64,000 nucleotides of DNA from Pseudomonas saxonica (lineage in GTDB: Bacteria; Pseudomonadota; Gammaproteobacteria; Pseudomonadales; Pseudomonadaceae): the NCBI RefSeq assembly GCF_007858365.1, contig NZ_VFIO01000001.1, forward strand, positions 124,001-188,000, given 5' to 3'. A model generated the notes under the pieces. That model saw only the letters and a list, made by a program, of their open reading frames with translations. It had not been told where the DNA came from and searched no databases. Positions 19,451-27,814 of this stretch are shown here, one piece after another (position 1 is the first letter of the stretch; every line of letters starts with the position of its first letter). Both the position numbers and the translations under genes were made by a program.

Positions 19451-20347
19451 ATGGAACGTACCTGTGAACAGCAAAGCCGAGCACCTTCAAATAATCTGAG
19501 CGGATGGATAAACGGCTTTATTGGCGTCGTGATTTTTAGCGGATCATTGCCCGCAACACGGGTTGCGGTATTGCAGTTCGATCCCGTTTTCCTCACTGTA
19601 GCTCGGGCAACCATTGCTGGCATCTTGGCGCTCTGCTTGTTGGTGTTGCTGAAAAGTAAACGTCCTGAACGCAGCCAGCTTTATCCATTGCTGATAGTAG
19701 CCATTGGCGTTGTTGTGGGTTTTCCATTACTCACTGCGCTGGCTTTACAGCATGTTACATCCGCACATTCGATTGTCTTCCTCGGCATGCTGCCACTTGC
19801 CACTGCGGGATTTGGTGTATTGCGCGGCGGTGAACACCCTCAGCCAGCGTTCTGGTTCTTCTCGGTACTGGGCTGCGGGCTGGTGGTAGCCTTCGCTCTG
19901 AATCAGGGACTGACAGCGTCCCCCAAAGGCGACGCTCTGATGCTACTGGCAGTCATTGTCTGCGGCCTGGGATATGCCGAAGGGGCAAAACTGGCGAGAG
20001 TCTTAGGCGGCTGGCAAGTAATCTCCTGGGCCTTGGCACTATCGCTACCCGTAATGGCACCACTGGCCTGGCTATTAGCACCCTCCTCCTTTGCGTCAAT
20101 TGACACGCCCGCATGGCTGGGTCTTGGATATGTTTCATTTTTCAGCATGTTTATCGGATTTATCTTTTGGTATCGAGGACTCGCCCAAGGAGGCATCGCC
20201 GCAGTCGGACAACTCCAACTGCTGCAACCTTTCTTCGGGCTGGCATTGGCGGCGATCCTCCTGCATGAAACCGTGAGCATCGGCATGTTCAGCGTGACGG
20301 GAGGCGTCATCTTGTGCGTGATCGCGGCCAAGCGATTTGCGAAATGA
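19451..20347 (+). CDS. DMT superfamily EamA transporter
   Basis: A 298-residue inner-membrane protein with ten predicted hydrophobic segments in two EamA repeats (GVVIFSGSLPATRVAVLQFD at the start of repeat one; FFSMFIGFIFWYRGLAQGGI in repeat two). Family members export amino acids or related metabolites. ATG at 19451 places the first membrane helix normally; the frame is open upstream towards the MocR gene. As the divergent partner of a MocR regulator it is probably controlled by that protein. Confidence 0.85.
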   Translation: MERTCEQQSRAPSNNLSGWINGFIGVVIFSGSLPATRVAVLQFDPVFLTVARATIAGILALCLLVLLKSKRPERSQLYPLLIVAIGVVVGFPLLTALALQHVTSAHSIVFLGMLPLATAGFGVLRGGEHPQPAFWFFSVLGCGLVVAFALNQGLTASPKGDALMLLAVIVCGLGYAEGAKLARVLGGWQVISWALALSLPVMAPLAWLLAPSSFASIDTPAWLGLGYVSFFSMFIGFIFWYRGLAQGGIAAVGQLQLLQPFFGLALAAILLHETVSIGMFSVTGGVILCVIAAKRFAK

Positions 20348-20478
20348 GCGGATGATGCGCGCGTCTCTTTTACGTCCAATTGTGAGTCGCGCACTGAGAG
20401 CCGGCGCAACACCGTCGTCATAATCCCTTGATAGCCTGCCTGCCAGAATTTTTAGTTACATCTGAGCAGGAGCCAAAA

Positions 20479-22179
20479 ATGAGTGACGAGAAAGACCAAG
20501 ACGCACAACCTGCCACTGACACCAGCCGTCGTCGCTTCCTCGCAGGTGCTGCTGCCTTAGGCATTGGCGCAGCTACATTGAATGCCTTTGCAGGCAGCGA
20601 GTTGGAGCGTCCGGCCAATGGCCTGCCGCTACTAGGCGACGAGTTGGATAAGCAACTCCACGAGCAAGTGCAAACTATCGTGGTGATTTATGCCGAAAAT
20701 CGCAGTTTCAATAATCTGTTTGCTGACTTCCCCGGTGTAGAGAAGCCACTGAGTGCACTTAAGCCCGCCGACTATCAGCAACGTGACCGTGATGGCAGCC
20801 TTTTGCAAAACTTGCCCCCGACTTGGGGCGGAGTTTTGCAGGTGGGGCCTCAAACAGTCGATGGTGTTACTTATCCCACAGGGGTGCAGTTTCAGGAAAA
20901 CCTCCCTAATGCACCGTTCGCCCTAAAAGGCCCTCATCAGGAGGATCTCCCGCTAAGCCTTGTAACACGCGACCTGTGGCACGTCTTTTACCAGAATCAG
21001 ATGCAAATCAATGAGGGTAAAAACGACCAATTTGTCGCCTGGGGGGATGCCGGGGGTTTGACCATGGGCCATTACGCACAGACCCAATATTCATTACGCC
21101 TATGGGATGTAGCCCGAGAGTTCGTACTGTGCGACAACTTCTTTCAGGGCACCTTTGGCGGCTCGTTTCTGAACAATCAATACCTCATCAGCGCCACCGC
21201 CCCTACTTACCCGAACGCGGCTACGTCAGTGGCCAAATCACAAATTGCCACCTTAGAAAGCGATGACCCCACAGGCACACGTCTAAAACCCCTGGAGCAA
21301 TCCCCTGCGAGCGCCATGGTTGGCGCACCACAATTCGGCCCCAGCGCGTTGACGCCGGATGGCTTTGCAGTGAACACCATGGCCCCGCCCTATTGGCCCA
21401 CGTGGATTCGCGACCCACAGCGACCGGACTACTCAAAGCCAGACTTACCGAGCGTGCTAGTGCCTCAACGACACGAGCACATCGGCGACAAATTGAACAA
21501 AAAAAATATCGACTGGGCTTGGTACGCGGGTGCCTGGCAGGCCACGCTGGATCAATTCAAAGACTCCGGCGGCATTCCAAAAATCCCCAACTTCCAGTAC
21601 CACCACCAACCGTTCAACTACTTTGAGCAACAAGGCCCGCAGAATTCGGTAGAACGCAGCAAACGCCTGCGGGATGGCGGCTTGGGCGACGAAGCTCTTA
21701 CCAACTATTTCCTTGCAGATGCCGAGGCAGGAAAACTACCCGCAGTGACCTTCTACAAACCGCAAGGCAACTTGAATCTGCATGCGGGCTACGCCGATGT
21801 GGCCGCCGGTGATCGACACCTGGACCGCGTACTTAAAGTGCTGCGAAAAAGCCCACAATGGAAAAATATGGTCGTGGTGCTCACCGTGGATGAAAACGGT
21901 GGCTGGTGGGATCACGTAGCCCCGCCCAAAGGTGACCGCTGGGGGCCGGGAACACGAATCCCAGCTCTGATAGTGTCGCCTTTCGCGCGCAGGGGCATGG
22001 TGGATCACACCGTCTACGACACAGCCTCCATACTGAGACTGATCACCAGGGTGCATCAGCTGGAAGTCCTTGATGGCCTCGAACAACGTGATGATGCGAT
22101 GACAGCACGTGGGCAAAAGCCTATGGGCGACCTGACTAACGCGCTCTCGTTTGCTGTTGAGAGGAGTGCTAAATGCTAA
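20479..22179 (+). CDS. Tat-exported acid phosphatase / phospholipase C superfamily enzyme
   Basis: A 566-residue enzyme of the AcpA/PLC phosphoesterase family. The N-terminus has a twin-arginine signal (SRRRFLAGAAALGIGAATL, residues 15-33), so it is exported folded. The catalytic entry motif VIYAENRSFNNLFADFPG contains the metal-binding Glu-Asn pair typical of the family. Later blocks are VLTVDENGGWWDHVAPP and RIPALIVSPFARRG. Homologues act as acid phosphatases or phospholipase C; the substrate here is not decided. Ribosome site AGGAG precedes the ATG. A 47-codon frame overlaps its stop codon. Confidence 0.88.
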   Translation: MSDEKDQDAQPATDTSRRRFLAGAAALGIGAATLNAFAGSELERPANGLPLLGDELDKQLHEQVQTIVVIYAENRSFNNLFADFPGVEKPLSALKPADYQQRDRDGSLLQNLPPTWGGVLQVGPQTVDGVTYPTGVQFQENLPNAPFALKGPHQEDLPLSLVTRDLWHVFYQNQMQINEGKNDQFVAWGDAGGLTMGHYAQTQYSLRLWDVAREFVLCDNFFQGTFGGSFLNNQYLISATAPTYPNAATSVAKSQIATLESDDPTGTRLKPLEQSPASAMVGAPQFGPSALTPDGFAVNTMAPPYWPTWIRDPQRPDYSKPDLPSVLVPQRHEHIGDKLNKKNIDWAWYAGAWQATLDQFKDSGGIPKIPNFQYHHQPFNYFEQQGPQNSVERSKRLRDGGLGDEALTNYFLADAEAGKLPAVTFYKPQGNLNLHAGYADVAAGDRHLDRVLKVLRKSPQWKNMVVVLTVDENGGWWDHVAPPKGDRWGPGTRIPALIVSPFARRGMVDHTVYDTASILRLITRVHQLEVLDGLEQRDDAMTARGQKPMGDLTNALSFAVERSAKC

Positions 22180-22316
22180 GAAGGATGATCAAGCAAAAGC
22201 AGGTGGCCATTGATCTGTGCGGTGTTGTCGCGACCGTCCGTGACGACAATTTCAGATGCCATTACTCTATTTCGCACCTCAATCACTTTTACAAAGCTAC
22301 AGGGCACGCCCTGTGA
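22173..22316 (+). CDS. Possible small gene translationally coupled to the phosphatase gene
   Basis: An ATG overlapping the phosphatase stop (ATGCTAA) opens a 47-codon frame. A strong GAGGAG ribosome site lies six bases upstream, inside the end of the phosphatase gene. The product would start MLRRMIKQKQVAIDLCGVV and contains two Cys and several His. I recognise no family. It could be a real coupled small protein, or the first codons of a downstream gene lost by deletion. Confidence 0.35.
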   Translation: MLRRMIKQKQVAIDLCGVVATVRDDNFRCHYSISHLNHFYKATGHAL

Positions 22317-22408
22317 GGCTTATGATTTTGATTGCGGAAAGGATTGTGAAGCAGAAATCCGCCTCTGAGTGCCGAATGGCACTTGCATTAAAAGACGGCA
22401 AAAGCCAT

Positions 22409-22430
22409 TGTAATGACAAATGTCATTACA
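22409..22430. promoter_or_regulatory. Operator palindrome of the RelBE-type module
   Basis: TGTAATGACA-AA-TGTCATTACA is a perfect 10-bp inverted repeat ending 12 bases before the antitoxin ATG. A weak promoter (TTGCAT at 22384, TGTAAT at 22409) would be overlapped by it. Such a site fits autoregulation by the RHH antitoxin and the toxin-antitoxin complex. Confidence 0.75.
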
Positions 22431-22442
22431 GGAGTAAAACCT

Positions 22443-22682
22443 ATGGCTTCCATCAACATACGTGTGGACGACGAACTCAAAGCCCGCGCCTATCAAGAAC
22501 TTGAACGCTTAGGCGTCACTCCCTCAGAACTGATGCGCCAAGCTCTGCAGTACGTCGCAGAACGCGGTCAACTGCCCTTCCGCCCTGTGCTCATGACCGA
22601 AGAAGACGAAGCACTCATCAACACCGTGCGCGAACGGCTTGCAGCACCACAGCGCGTGAAGGTGACGCTGGATGACCTTTAG
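22443..22682 (+). CDS. RelB/DinJ family antitoxin
   Basis: A 79-residue ribbon-helix-helix antitoxin. ASINIRVDDELKARAYQELE at the N-terminus is the DNA-binding strand and helix, followed by LGVTPSELMRQALQYVAE, and an acidic C-terminal tail that should wrap the toxin. ATG at 22443 follows an AGGAG site eight bases upstream and a perfect palindromic operator. The gene overlaps the toxin gene by 11 bases, typical for type II modules. Confidence 0.9.
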   Translation: MASINIRVDDELKARAYQELERLGVTPSELMRQALQYVAERGQLPFRPVLMTEEDEALINTVRERLAAPQRVKVTLDDL

Positions 22683-22959
22683 TCTTGAGTTTGACCAGCG
22701 CGCACTCAAAGAGTGGCACAAGCTGGGAGACACGGTCAGGCAGCAATTCAAGAAGAAACTGGCAGATATTCTGGTAAACCCACGAGTTGAGGCGAACCGG
22801 CTCCGCGACCTCCCCGATTGCTACAAAATCAAGTTGCGCAGTCTCGGTTATCGCCTTATCTACCAGGTGATTGATCAAGAGGTTGTTGTGTTCGTGGTAG
22901 CTGTCGACAAGCGTGAGAATGATGTTGCGTATCGGAAGGCTGAAGATCGACTCAAGTAG
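22672..22959 (+). CDS. RelE/ParE superfamily toxin
   Basis: A 95-residue basic protein of the RelE fold: FSLEFDQRALKEWHKLGDTV at the N-terminus, then NRLRDLPDCYKIKLRSLGYRLIYQV and VVAVDKRENDVAYRKAEDRL. The conserved Arg and Lys residues needed for ribosome-dependent mRNA cleavage in RelE-type toxins are present (KIKLRSLGYRLIY and VDKRE). It is encoded right after its antitoxin with overlap. The module lies about 380 bases from a tRNA-Ser gene. Confidence 0.9.
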   Translation: MTFSLEFDQRALKEWHKLGDTVRQQFKKKLADILVNPRVEANRLRDLPDCYKIKLRSLGYRLIYQVIDQEVVVFVVAVDKRENDVAYRKAEDRLK

Positions 22960-23307
22960 CGCTAAGAGGGCTACCACTAAGGCGGCAATATCCACTTTCA
23001 TGAGTCTATTTAAAATCATGCTCAACACCTAGAGTCTAATAATTGCGAGCATGAAGGCTATCGTCACAGATTAATTGATCTTGAGTGCTGGAAGACAAAT
23101 CACGTCAGAGGCCGCTATGGCCCGGGTATTACGCAAGAAGATTTTGCATGAAGGCTGGCCTCCAAAGCTTGCTCACGACTGGAGCTGGCAGGCATGAATG
23201 AGCTAAGTGGCAGAATAAATTAGCACCCTTGTTGCGCAAGCTACCCCAAAAGATGCGGAAGCGATTACCTCTGCGCTGGGGTTTTTGCCAAACCCCAGAA
23301 ACAACAA
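22960..23307. other. Non-coding gap between the toxin gene and tRNA-Ser
   Basis: About 350 bases without a convincing gene. It holds a perfect 9-bp hairpin, CTGGGGTTT-ttgcc-AAACCCCAG at 23276-23298, which lacks a T-run. A 26-codon frame at 23117 shows no recognisable sequence. The gap between a toxin-antitoxin pair and a tRNA gene is a common insertion point, but no tRNA-end duplication was seen. Confidence 0.4.
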
Positions 23308-23327
23308 AGCCCGCCAAAAGGCGGGCT
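23308..23327 (-). terminator. Terminator of tRNA-Ser
   Basis: On the minus strand AGCCCGCC-TTTT-GGCGGGCT forms an 8-bp GC-rich stem followed by TTGTTG. It lies 14 bases past the tRNA 3' end. Confidence 0.8.
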
Positions 23328-23341
23328 CTGTCGATGTAATG

Positions 23342-23432
23342 TGGCGGGAAACCAGGGATTCGAACCCTGGGTACGCTATTAACGTACGCCGGTTTTCAAG
23401 ACCGGTGCATTCAACCACTCTGCCAATTTCCC
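23342..23432 (-). tRNA. tRNA-Ser (anticodon UGA)
   Basis: A 91-base class II tRNA on the minus strand. The acceptor stem GGGAAAT pairs with GTTTCCC, the discriminator is G, and CCA is encoded. The anticodon stem-loop CCGGT-CTTGAAA-ACCGG gives anticodon TGA. A long variable arm (GTACG...CGTAC) and a T-arm CAGGG-TTCGAAT-CCCTG are present. All are features of bacterial tRNA-Ser reading UCA/UCG. Confidence 0.97.
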
Positions 23433-23457
23433 GGATACTGCTGTCGTTGCGGGCGCC

Positions 23458-23485
23458 ATAATACCTGAATGAAACACGTTGTCAA
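23458..23485 (-). promoter_or_regulatory. Sigma-70 promoter of tRNA-Ser
   Basis: On the minus strand, consensus TTGACA (23480-23485) and TATTAT (23458-23463) are separated by 16 bases and lie about 25 bases before the tRNA 5' end. Confidence 0.8.
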
Positions 23486-23561
23486 ACTCTCTTGATCCCT
23501 TGTTTCAGAGCCTCTGCTATGATCTTTGCTACTTAACATTTCCAAACACAGGAGTTTCGCC

Positions 23562-24233
23562 ATGCGCGAACAGGATTACGCGGTTAATAACAGCGTGCAG
23601 GCCGAGCAGCTAGAGGTCAGCCGTGTCCTGCGCAACACTTATGGTCTATTGGCTCTGACCCTCGCTTTCAGTGGTGTGATGGCTTATATCTCTCAACAGA
23701 TGAGGGTCGGCTATCCCAATATTTTCGTGGTTCTCATCGGTTTTTACGGGCTGTTCTTTTTGACCAACAAGCTGCGTAATTCAGCTTGGGGCCTTGTTAG
23801 CGCCTTTGCTTTGACCGGTTTTATGGGCTTTCTGCTAGGCCCTATTCTCAACCGTTACCTGGGCATGCAGGGTGGCGCTGAAGTCGTCAGTTCCGCTTTC
23901 GCCATGACGGCGCTGGTTTTTGGCGGCCTGTCTGCCTATGTGCTGATCACTCGTAAAGACATGAGCTTTCTCGGTGGCTTCATCACTGCGGGCTTCTTTG
24001 TGCTTCTGGGCGCCACGCTGGCAAGCTTCTTCTTCCAGATCAGCGGCCTGCAATTGGCTATCAGCGCCGGTTTCGTTCTGTTTTCTTCGGTCTGCATTCT
24101 GTTCCAGACCAGCGCCATCATTCAGGGCGGCGAGCGCAACTACATCATGGCAACGATTAGCCTGTATGTGTCTATCTACAACCTGTTCATCAGCCTGCTG
24201 CAAATTTTCGGCATCATGAGCCGCGATGACTGA
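23562..24233 (+). CDS. yccA: Bax inhibitor-1/YccA family membrane protein
   Basis: A 223-residue inner-membrane protein with seven hydrophobic segments, as in E. coli YccA, which modulates the FtsH protease. Family hallmarks are the N-terminal soluble leader, then VLRNTYGLLALTLAFSGVMAY, GFMGFLLGPILN and the C-terminal GERNYIMATISLYVSIYNLFISLLQIFG. GGAG precedes the ATG, and an extended -10 (TGCTATGAT, 23515-23523) lies upstream. It is divergent from tRNA-Ser and followed by a strong terminator. Confidence 0.93.
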   Translation: MREQDYAVNNSVQAEQLEVSRVLRNTYGLLALTLAFSGVMAYISQQMRVGYPNIFVVLIGFYGLFFLTNKLRNSAWGLVSAFALTGFMGFLLGPILNRYLGMQGGAEVVSSAFAMTALVFGGLSAYVLITRKDMSFLGGFITAGFFVLLGATLASFFFQISGLQLAISAGFVLFSSVCILFQTSAIIQGGERNYIMATISLYVSIYNLFISLLQIFGIMSRDD

Positions 24234-24250
24234 GTAACACCGCTAGATGA

Positions 24251-24273
24251 AAGCCCGCTTCGGCGGGCTTTTT
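24251..24273 (+). terminator. Rho-independent terminator of yccA
   Basis: AAGCCCGC-TTCG-GCGGGCTT with a stable UUCG tetraloop, followed by TTT, 17 bases after the yccA stop. Confidence 0.9.
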
Positions 24274-24342
24274 GTTGTCTGCTGCAAGCATCTTTGGACT
24301 TCTGGCTTTATCATTGCCAAAGATTTGCTGACAGAGCCTTCC

Positions 24343-24735
24343 ATGAAATTTGCCATTGCCCTTTATTCGGCAGCCCATGCGCCCTCTTCTCGCCGAGCCC
24401 TGCGCTTTGCAGAGGCAGCGTTGGCGGGTGGGCACGAGATTGTTCGATTATTTTTTTATCAAGACGGCGTGCATAGCGCTTCAAGCAATTGTGTGACGCC
24501 GCAGGATGAACTTGACCTCGCGCAACAATGGGCTGCGTTCGTCAGCAGCAATCAGCTGGACGGTGTGGTGTGCATTGCAGCTGCTTTGCGCCGCGGGGTG
24601 CTCAATGAAGAAGAAGCAGCCCGCTACCAACGCCCGGCGATCAACCTGCATGCACCCTGGGAGTTGTCCGGACTCGGCCAGTTGCACGATGCTATTCAGA
24701 CGGCTGATCGACTGATCTGTTTTGGAGGGCCTTGA
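24343..24735 (+). CDS. tusD: Sulfurtransferase TusD
   Basis: A 130-residue DsrE-fold subunit of the TusBCD complex, which relays sulfur from TusA to TusE for 2-thiouridine synthesis at tRNA wobble position 34. The active-site Cys is at residue 77 in VVCIAAALRRGVL, matching Cys78 of E. coli TusD. The N-terminal KFAIALYSAAH strand is also typical. ATG at 24343 is chosen because the frame before it lies in the yccA terminator. It is the first gene of tusDCBE. Confidence 0.95.
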   Translation: MKFAIALYSAAHAPSSRRALRFAEAALAGGHEIVRLFFYQDGVHSASSNCVTPQDELDLAQQWAAFVSSNQLDGVVCIAAALRRGVLNEEEAARYQRPAINLHAPWELSGLGQLHDAIQTADRLICFGGP

Positions 24736-24736
24736 G

Positions 24737-25099
24737 ATGCCTAAATCACTGTTGGTCATCAGTCGTCAGGCACCTTGGTCTGGCCCTGGCGCTAGAGAGG
24801 CATTGGATATTGTGCTCGCAGCCGGCGCATTTGATTTGCCCATTGGCCTGGTGTTTATGGATGACGGCGTATTTCAGCTGATTCCTGAACAAAATTCCGC
24901 CGCCCTCCAGCAAAAAAATATAACGGCTAATCTACAAGCCCTGTCGATGTTTGGCGTCGATGACCTTTTTGTATGCGGCTACAGCCTGGCGGAGCGCGGT
25001 CTCTCAGACACTTCGTTCATAGTCGACGATGTTCAGCTACTTTCGCCAGAAGAAACACGCACTCTTATCGACCGCTACGACCAAGTGATCACCCTCTAA
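24737..25099 (+). CDS. tusC: Sulfur relay protein TusC
   Basis: A 120-residue DsrF-like subunit of TusBCD without a catalytic Cys of its own. KSLLVISRQAPWSGPGAREALDIVLA at the N-terminus, DDGVFQL, and a C-terminal RTLIDRYDQVITL are family features. It starts one base after tusD and its stop overlaps the tusB ATG (TAATG). Confidence 0.93.
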   Translation: MPKSLLVISRQAPWSGPGAREALDIVLAAGAFDLPIGLVFMDDGVFQLIPEQNSAALQQKNITANLQALSMFGVDDLFVCGYSLAERGLSDTSFIVDDVQLLSPEETRTLIDRYDQVITL

Positions 25100-25398
25100 T
25101 GTCGACCCTACACGTTCTGAGCCACTCTCCTTTTTCTGATACGCGTTTGGCTAGCTGCTTACGCATACTGGGCACTGGCGACGCGTTGCTGCTGTGTGGT
25201 GATGCGGTCTACGCCCTGCAGCCGAACAGCAACATGTGCAAGTTGCTTCAAGAAAATCTTGCTGCGCAGTCGCTTTTTATCCTCGAAGAAGACCTTGTAG
25301 CGCGCAATCTGGAATGCCCTCAGTGGGCAACCGCTGTCGATTATCCCGGCTTCGTCCAGCTGTCGATTCAGTATGACAAGGTCAACACATGGCTATGA
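25099..25398 (+). CDS. tusB: Sulfur relay protein TusB
   Basis: A 99-residue DsrH-like small subunit of TusBCD (STLHVLSHSPFSDTRLASCL; GDAVYALQ; C-terminal VDYPGFVQLSIQYDKVNTWL). It is coupled to tusC by a TAATG overlap and to tusE by a short overlap. Confidence 0.92.
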   Translation: MSTLHVLSHSPFSDTRLASCLRILGTGDALLLCGDAVYALQPNSNMCKLLQENLAAQSLFILEEDLVARNLECPQWATAVDYPGFVQLSIQYDKVNTWL

Positions 25399-25730
25399 AT
25401 GCACTCACCGTCAACGGCAAAACCATTGAGCTGGATAAAGACGGCTATCTGGTGGATCTCAACGACTGGTCTACCGAGGTCGCCCAAGCGTTGGCTGAGC
25501 AGTCAGGCATTGAATTGAGCCGCGAGCATTGGGAAATTCTTGAGGTGTTACGAGAGTTCTATCAGCAATTTGAGCTATCTCCTGCCACTCGCCCGCTGAT
25601 CAAATACACCGCACTTAAACTGGGCGTTGAAAAAGGCAACAGCATGCACTTAAATCGCCTGTTTAACGGCACTCCCGCCAAACTCGCCGCCAAGCTGGCG
25701 GGCCTGCCGAAGCCGACCAATTGCTTATGA
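25389..25730 (+). CDS. tusE: Sulfurtransferase TusE (DsrC family)
   Basis: A 113-residue DsrC-family protein. It accepts sulfur from TusD and hands it to MnmA for tRNA thiolation. The catalytic Cys is the penultimate residue (112) in the C-terminal arm GLPKPTNCL. The middle EHWEILEVLREFYQQFELSPATRPL is the family core. The ATG at 25389 has an AAGG site; a second ATG two codons later is equally possible. It overlaps tusB and the following ybiB-like gene. Confidence 0.94.
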   Translation: MAMNALTVNGKTIELDKDGYLVDLNDWSTEVAQALAEQSGIELSREHWEILEVLREFYQQFELSPATRPLIKYTALKLGVEKGNSMHLNRLFNGTPAKLAAKLAGLPKPTNCL

Positions 25731-26728
25731 ATACCCCCACTGCACTGGCCCTTGAAACGCCACCTGAACACCCTTTCGCACAATTTGTACGCATTTTGGG
25801 TAAAGGCAAACGCGGCGCCCGCAATTTGACCCGCGAAGAAGCTCGCCAAGCGATGGGCATGCTGCTGGATGAAAAGGCTGAGGACACACAACTGGGCGCG
25901 TTCCTGATGCTATTGCGGCATAAGGAAGAAAGCCCGGAAGAATTAGCTGGCTTTACCGAAGCCGTTCGCGAGCGCTTAACCGCACCCGCCATCCAGGTCG
26001 ACATTGACTGGCCCACCTATGCCGGTAAAAAACGCCATTTACCCTGGTACCTGTTAGCGGCGAAATGCCTGGCACAAAATGGCGTGCGTATTGTGATGCA
26101 CGGTGGCGGCCCTCATACCGCGGGCCGGCTTTATAGCGAGCAACTGCTCAATGAGCTGGCAATTCCGCTATGCCGTAACTGGCAAACCGTGCAAGAAACC
26201 CTGAATACAGACAATTTGGCGTTTATCCCGTTACAAGACTGGGCACCGCAGTTGCAGCGCATGATTGATCTGCGTAATACCTTGGGTCTGCGCTCTCCGA
26301 TTCACTCATTGGCTCGCATTCTCAATCCTTTAAACGCTCGCTGTGGCCTGCAAAGCATCTTCCATCCGGGCTATCAAAGCGTACACCGTGAAGCCAGCGG
26401 CCTGCTGGGCGATACCAGCATTGTGGTCAAAGGTGACGGCGGCGAAATTGAAATCAACCCGGATACCATCAGCCATCTGTACGGCACCACGGCAGGTGTT
26501 AGCTGGGACGAAGAATGGCCTGCACTGTCCGCACAGCGTCATGTGAAACCGGCCTCGCTGGACCCCGCCCATCTAAAGGCAGTATGGCGAGGTGACGTTG
26601 CAGACAGCTACCCCCAACTGGCCTTGCTTTCAACCATGGCGCTTGCCTTGCGCGGGCTCGGAACGCCGCGTGAACAGGCCTTCGAAATAGCCAAAAGCTA
26701 CTGGGACAATCGCAACAAATCGATTTAA
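25727..26728 (+). CDS. YbiB/TrpD2-like glycosyltransferase-fold protein
   Basis: A 333-residue member of the TrpD2/YbiB family, which has the anthranilate phosphoribosyltransferase fold but is known from E. coli YbiB to bind nucleic acid rather than make tryptophan. The N-terminal helical domain (ARNLTREEARQAMGMLLDEK) and the LAKCLAQNGVRIVMHGGGPHTAG region, in place of the catalytic PRPP-binding loop, are visible. It starts by four-base overlap with tusE, so it is translated with the tus genes; a link to tRNA modification is an inference. Confidence 0.88.
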   Translation: MNTPTALALETPPEHPFAQFVRILGKGKRGARNLTREEARQAMGMLLDEKAEDTQLGAFLMLLRHKEESPEELAGFTEAVRERLTAPAIQVDIDWPTYAGKKRHLPWYLLAAKCLAQNGVRIVMHGGGPHTAGRLYSEQLLNELAIPLCRNWQTVQETLNTDNLAFIPLQDWAPQLQRMIDLRNTLGLRSPIHSLARILNPLNARCGLQSIFHPGYQSVHREASGLLGDTSIVVKGDGGEIEINPDTISHLYGTTAGVSWDEEWPALSAQRHVKPASLDPAHLKAVWRGDVADSYPQLALLSTMALALRGLGTPREQAFEIAKSYWDNRNKSI

Positions 26729-26815
26729 CTGATGAGTAACGCCCATGTTTTGCGCTTTTTGTTCGAACTCAGCCCACTAGACTGAGTTCTAACGAAAAAT
26801 GCTACGGAGTTCCTT

Positions 26816-27814
26816 ATGGGCTTGTTAATCGATGGGCGCTGGCACGACCAGTGGTACGAAAGCAGCAAAGACGGTGCTTTCCAGCGAGAGCAGGCGCAAC
26901 GCCGTAATTGGGTAACACCTGATGGCTCGCCAGGCCCAACCGGGACTGGCGGCTTTGCGGCACAAGAGGGCCGTTACCTTCTGTATGTCTCCCTTGCATG
27001 CCCCTGGGCTCATCGCACGCTGATTACCCGCCAACTCAAAGGGCTTGAGTCGTTGATAGACGTCTCGGTGGTTAGCTGGTTGATGCTGGAAAACGGCTGG
27101 ACGTTCGACAAGGCCTTCGGTTCCAGCGGAGACAAGCTGGACGACTTCAGTTTTCTACACCAGCGCTACACCCGGGATACGCCTGATTATACGGGTCGCG
27201 TCACCGTACCTGTGCTTTGGGATACTCAACAACAGTGCATTGTCAGCAACGAGTCGGCCGATATCATTCGCATGTTCAATACCGCTTTTGACGGTTTGAC
27301 TGGCAACACGCTGGACCTGTACCCGTCATCGTTGAGGGGGGAAATCGACCGCTGGAATGAGCGTATTTACCCGGCACTGAACAACGGTGTTTATCGTGCA
27401 GGATTTGCTACATCGCAATCGGCTTACGAATTGGCTTTCGACGATGTGTTCCGCGAACTGGATGATCTGGAAGCGCACCTCCAAGACAATCGTTATCTGG
27501 CAGGCCAACACTTTACCGAGGCTGATATCCGACTTTTCACCACACTGATTCGTTTCGATGCGGTGTACTACAGCCACTTCAAATGCAATGAACGACGAAT
27601 TGCCGATTACCCGCACCTGTCCAACTGGCTACGCGAGCTTTACCAATGGCCCGGTATCGCCGCGACGGTAGACTTCGCTCACATCAAAGGTCATTACTAC
27701 GCCAGCCACCGCATGATCAATCCTACGGGGATTATTCCAAAAGGACCGGCGCAGAACTTCGCTGAGCCGCACGATCGCAACCGCCTGCCCGGCCAAGGTA
27801 TTTATTCCGAATAA
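26816..27814 (+). CDS. yqjG: Glutathionyl-hydroquinone reductase (YqjG/Xi-class GST)
   Basis: A 332-residue Xi-class glutathione transferase that removes glutathione from glutathionyl-hydroquinones. The active-site Cys lies in the diagnostic YVSLACPWAHRTLI motif near residue 62. The family's NESADIIRMFN, the C-terminal all-helical domain (FTEADIRLFTTLIRFDAVYYSHFKCN) and the terminal HRMINPTGIIPKGP are present. The length is usual. The gene stands alone after the tus block. Confidence 0.93.
   Translation: MGLLIDGRWHDQWYESSKDGAFQREQAQRRNWVTPDGSPGPTGTGGFAAQEGRYLLYVSLACPWAHRTLITRQLKGLESLIDVSVVSWLMLENGWTFDKAFGSSGDKLDDFSFLHQRYTRDTPDYTGRVTVPVLWDTQQQCIVSNESADIIRMFNTAFDGLTGNTLDLYPSSLRGEIDRWNERIYPALNNGVYRAGFATSQSAYELAFDDVFRELDDLEAHLQDNRYLAGQHFTEADIRLFTTLIRFDAVYYSHFKCNERRIADYPHLSNWLRELYQWPGIAATVDFAHIKGHYYASHRMINPTGIIPKGPAQNFAEPHDRNRLPGQGIYSE

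Noticed and set aside
23117..23197. A 26-codon frame between the RelE-like gene and tRNA-Ser
   Set aside because: Too short, no ribosome site of note and no recognisable product.
23276..23298. CTGGGGTTT/AAACCCCAG hairpin as a terminator
   Set aside because: No T-run follows in either direction; the adjacent AGCCCGCC hairpin is the convincing tRNA terminator.
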